A stretch of 64,000 nt of DNA, taken from the NCBI GenBank assembly GCA_021613335.1, contig JAJTWR010000338.1, positions 325,001-389,000 on the forward strand, given 5' to 3'. Numbering within the stretch: position 1 is the first letter of the stretch; every line of letters starts with the position of its first letter. Below, piece after piece: positions 63,776 through 64,000 of this stretch. The notes below the pieces were generated by a model that worked only from the letters and a program-made list of their open reading frames with translations, was not told the origin of the DNA and did no database searches. Source of the DNA: Whitmania pigra. Taxonomy: Eukaryota; Annelida; Clitellata; Hirudinida; Haemopidae. The position numbers and the translations under genes are program-made.

Positions 63776-64000
63776 TTGTCAGTGACATTGAAAATTATGT
63801 TGTAAGCTACGTTTTTAGCAAATCTGAGCAATTGAGATTGGTAAACTCATATTCGAACAACCGTTCCTCCCCGTATAATGTCAAGTTCACTTAGTGCATG
63901 CAGAGAAAAAGAAAATTGTAGCTTGACGTGATAATGACAAAAAAAAATCCATTTGCTAACGTGTTATTCCGGTGTGGTTCACGAATGTCCTTGCCGAGCG

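Larger units (their letters stand above)
63469..64000. other. macroH2A 3' UTR and right flank
   Basis: Contains a perfect 8-bp stem-loop, an AATAAA and a CRE next to an E-box. The last 220 bp show no coding sequence; a promoter of a gene beyond the window is possible. Confidence 0.55.

Overview
The window is animal nuclear DNA. It has dense short exons with GT-AG splice sites, AT-rich introns full of trinucleotide microsatellites (ATT, GAT/ATC, GTT), and conserved metazoan proteins. The proteins and the repeat-rich introns suggest a protostome, most plausibly a lophotrochozoan such as a leech. That placement is inference; nothing here fixes the species.

All genes lie on the + strand. (1) 153-12047: the 3' part of a plexin-A gene, 25 exons and 1163 residues ending in a stop, with the 5' half outside the window. 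(2) 12048-16453: a 4.4 kb gene-free gap holding a tandem satellite of about 223 bp. (3) 16454-29886: a complete ATG2 gene (autophagy lipid-transfer protein), 40 exons, 1862 residues. (4) 30590-59049: a complete laminin alpha chain of the alpha-3/5 class, 71 exons in the frame-consistent model, 3594 residues, plus a near-identical tandem duplication of three internal exons. (5) 59687-60139: an intronless 150-residue protein I do not recognise. (6) 61211-63468: macroH2A, 8 exons, 362 residues. The last 530 bp hold a 3' UTR and possible regulatory sites.

I rebuilt each multi-exon gene by hand from splice sites, codon phase and remembered family sequence. All junctions keep frame and each total is a multiple of three, which is strong internal support. 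The genes do not form one pathway: guidance receptor, autophagy, basement membrane, unknown, chromatin. Spacing after ATG2 is tight (0.6-1.1 kb between coding regions).

I found no new multi-gene system. The points most worth checking are: the laminin exon-triplet duplication, which breaks frame if both copies are spliced; a 16-bp minisatellite that supplies the splice acceptor inside a catalytic arginine codon of plexin; loss of the disulfide in laminin LG1; macroH2A with only the 1.1-type exon and a changed ligand pocket; a poly-serine tract in the plexin ectodomain; two GC-AG introns in ATG2; and a small SINE family.
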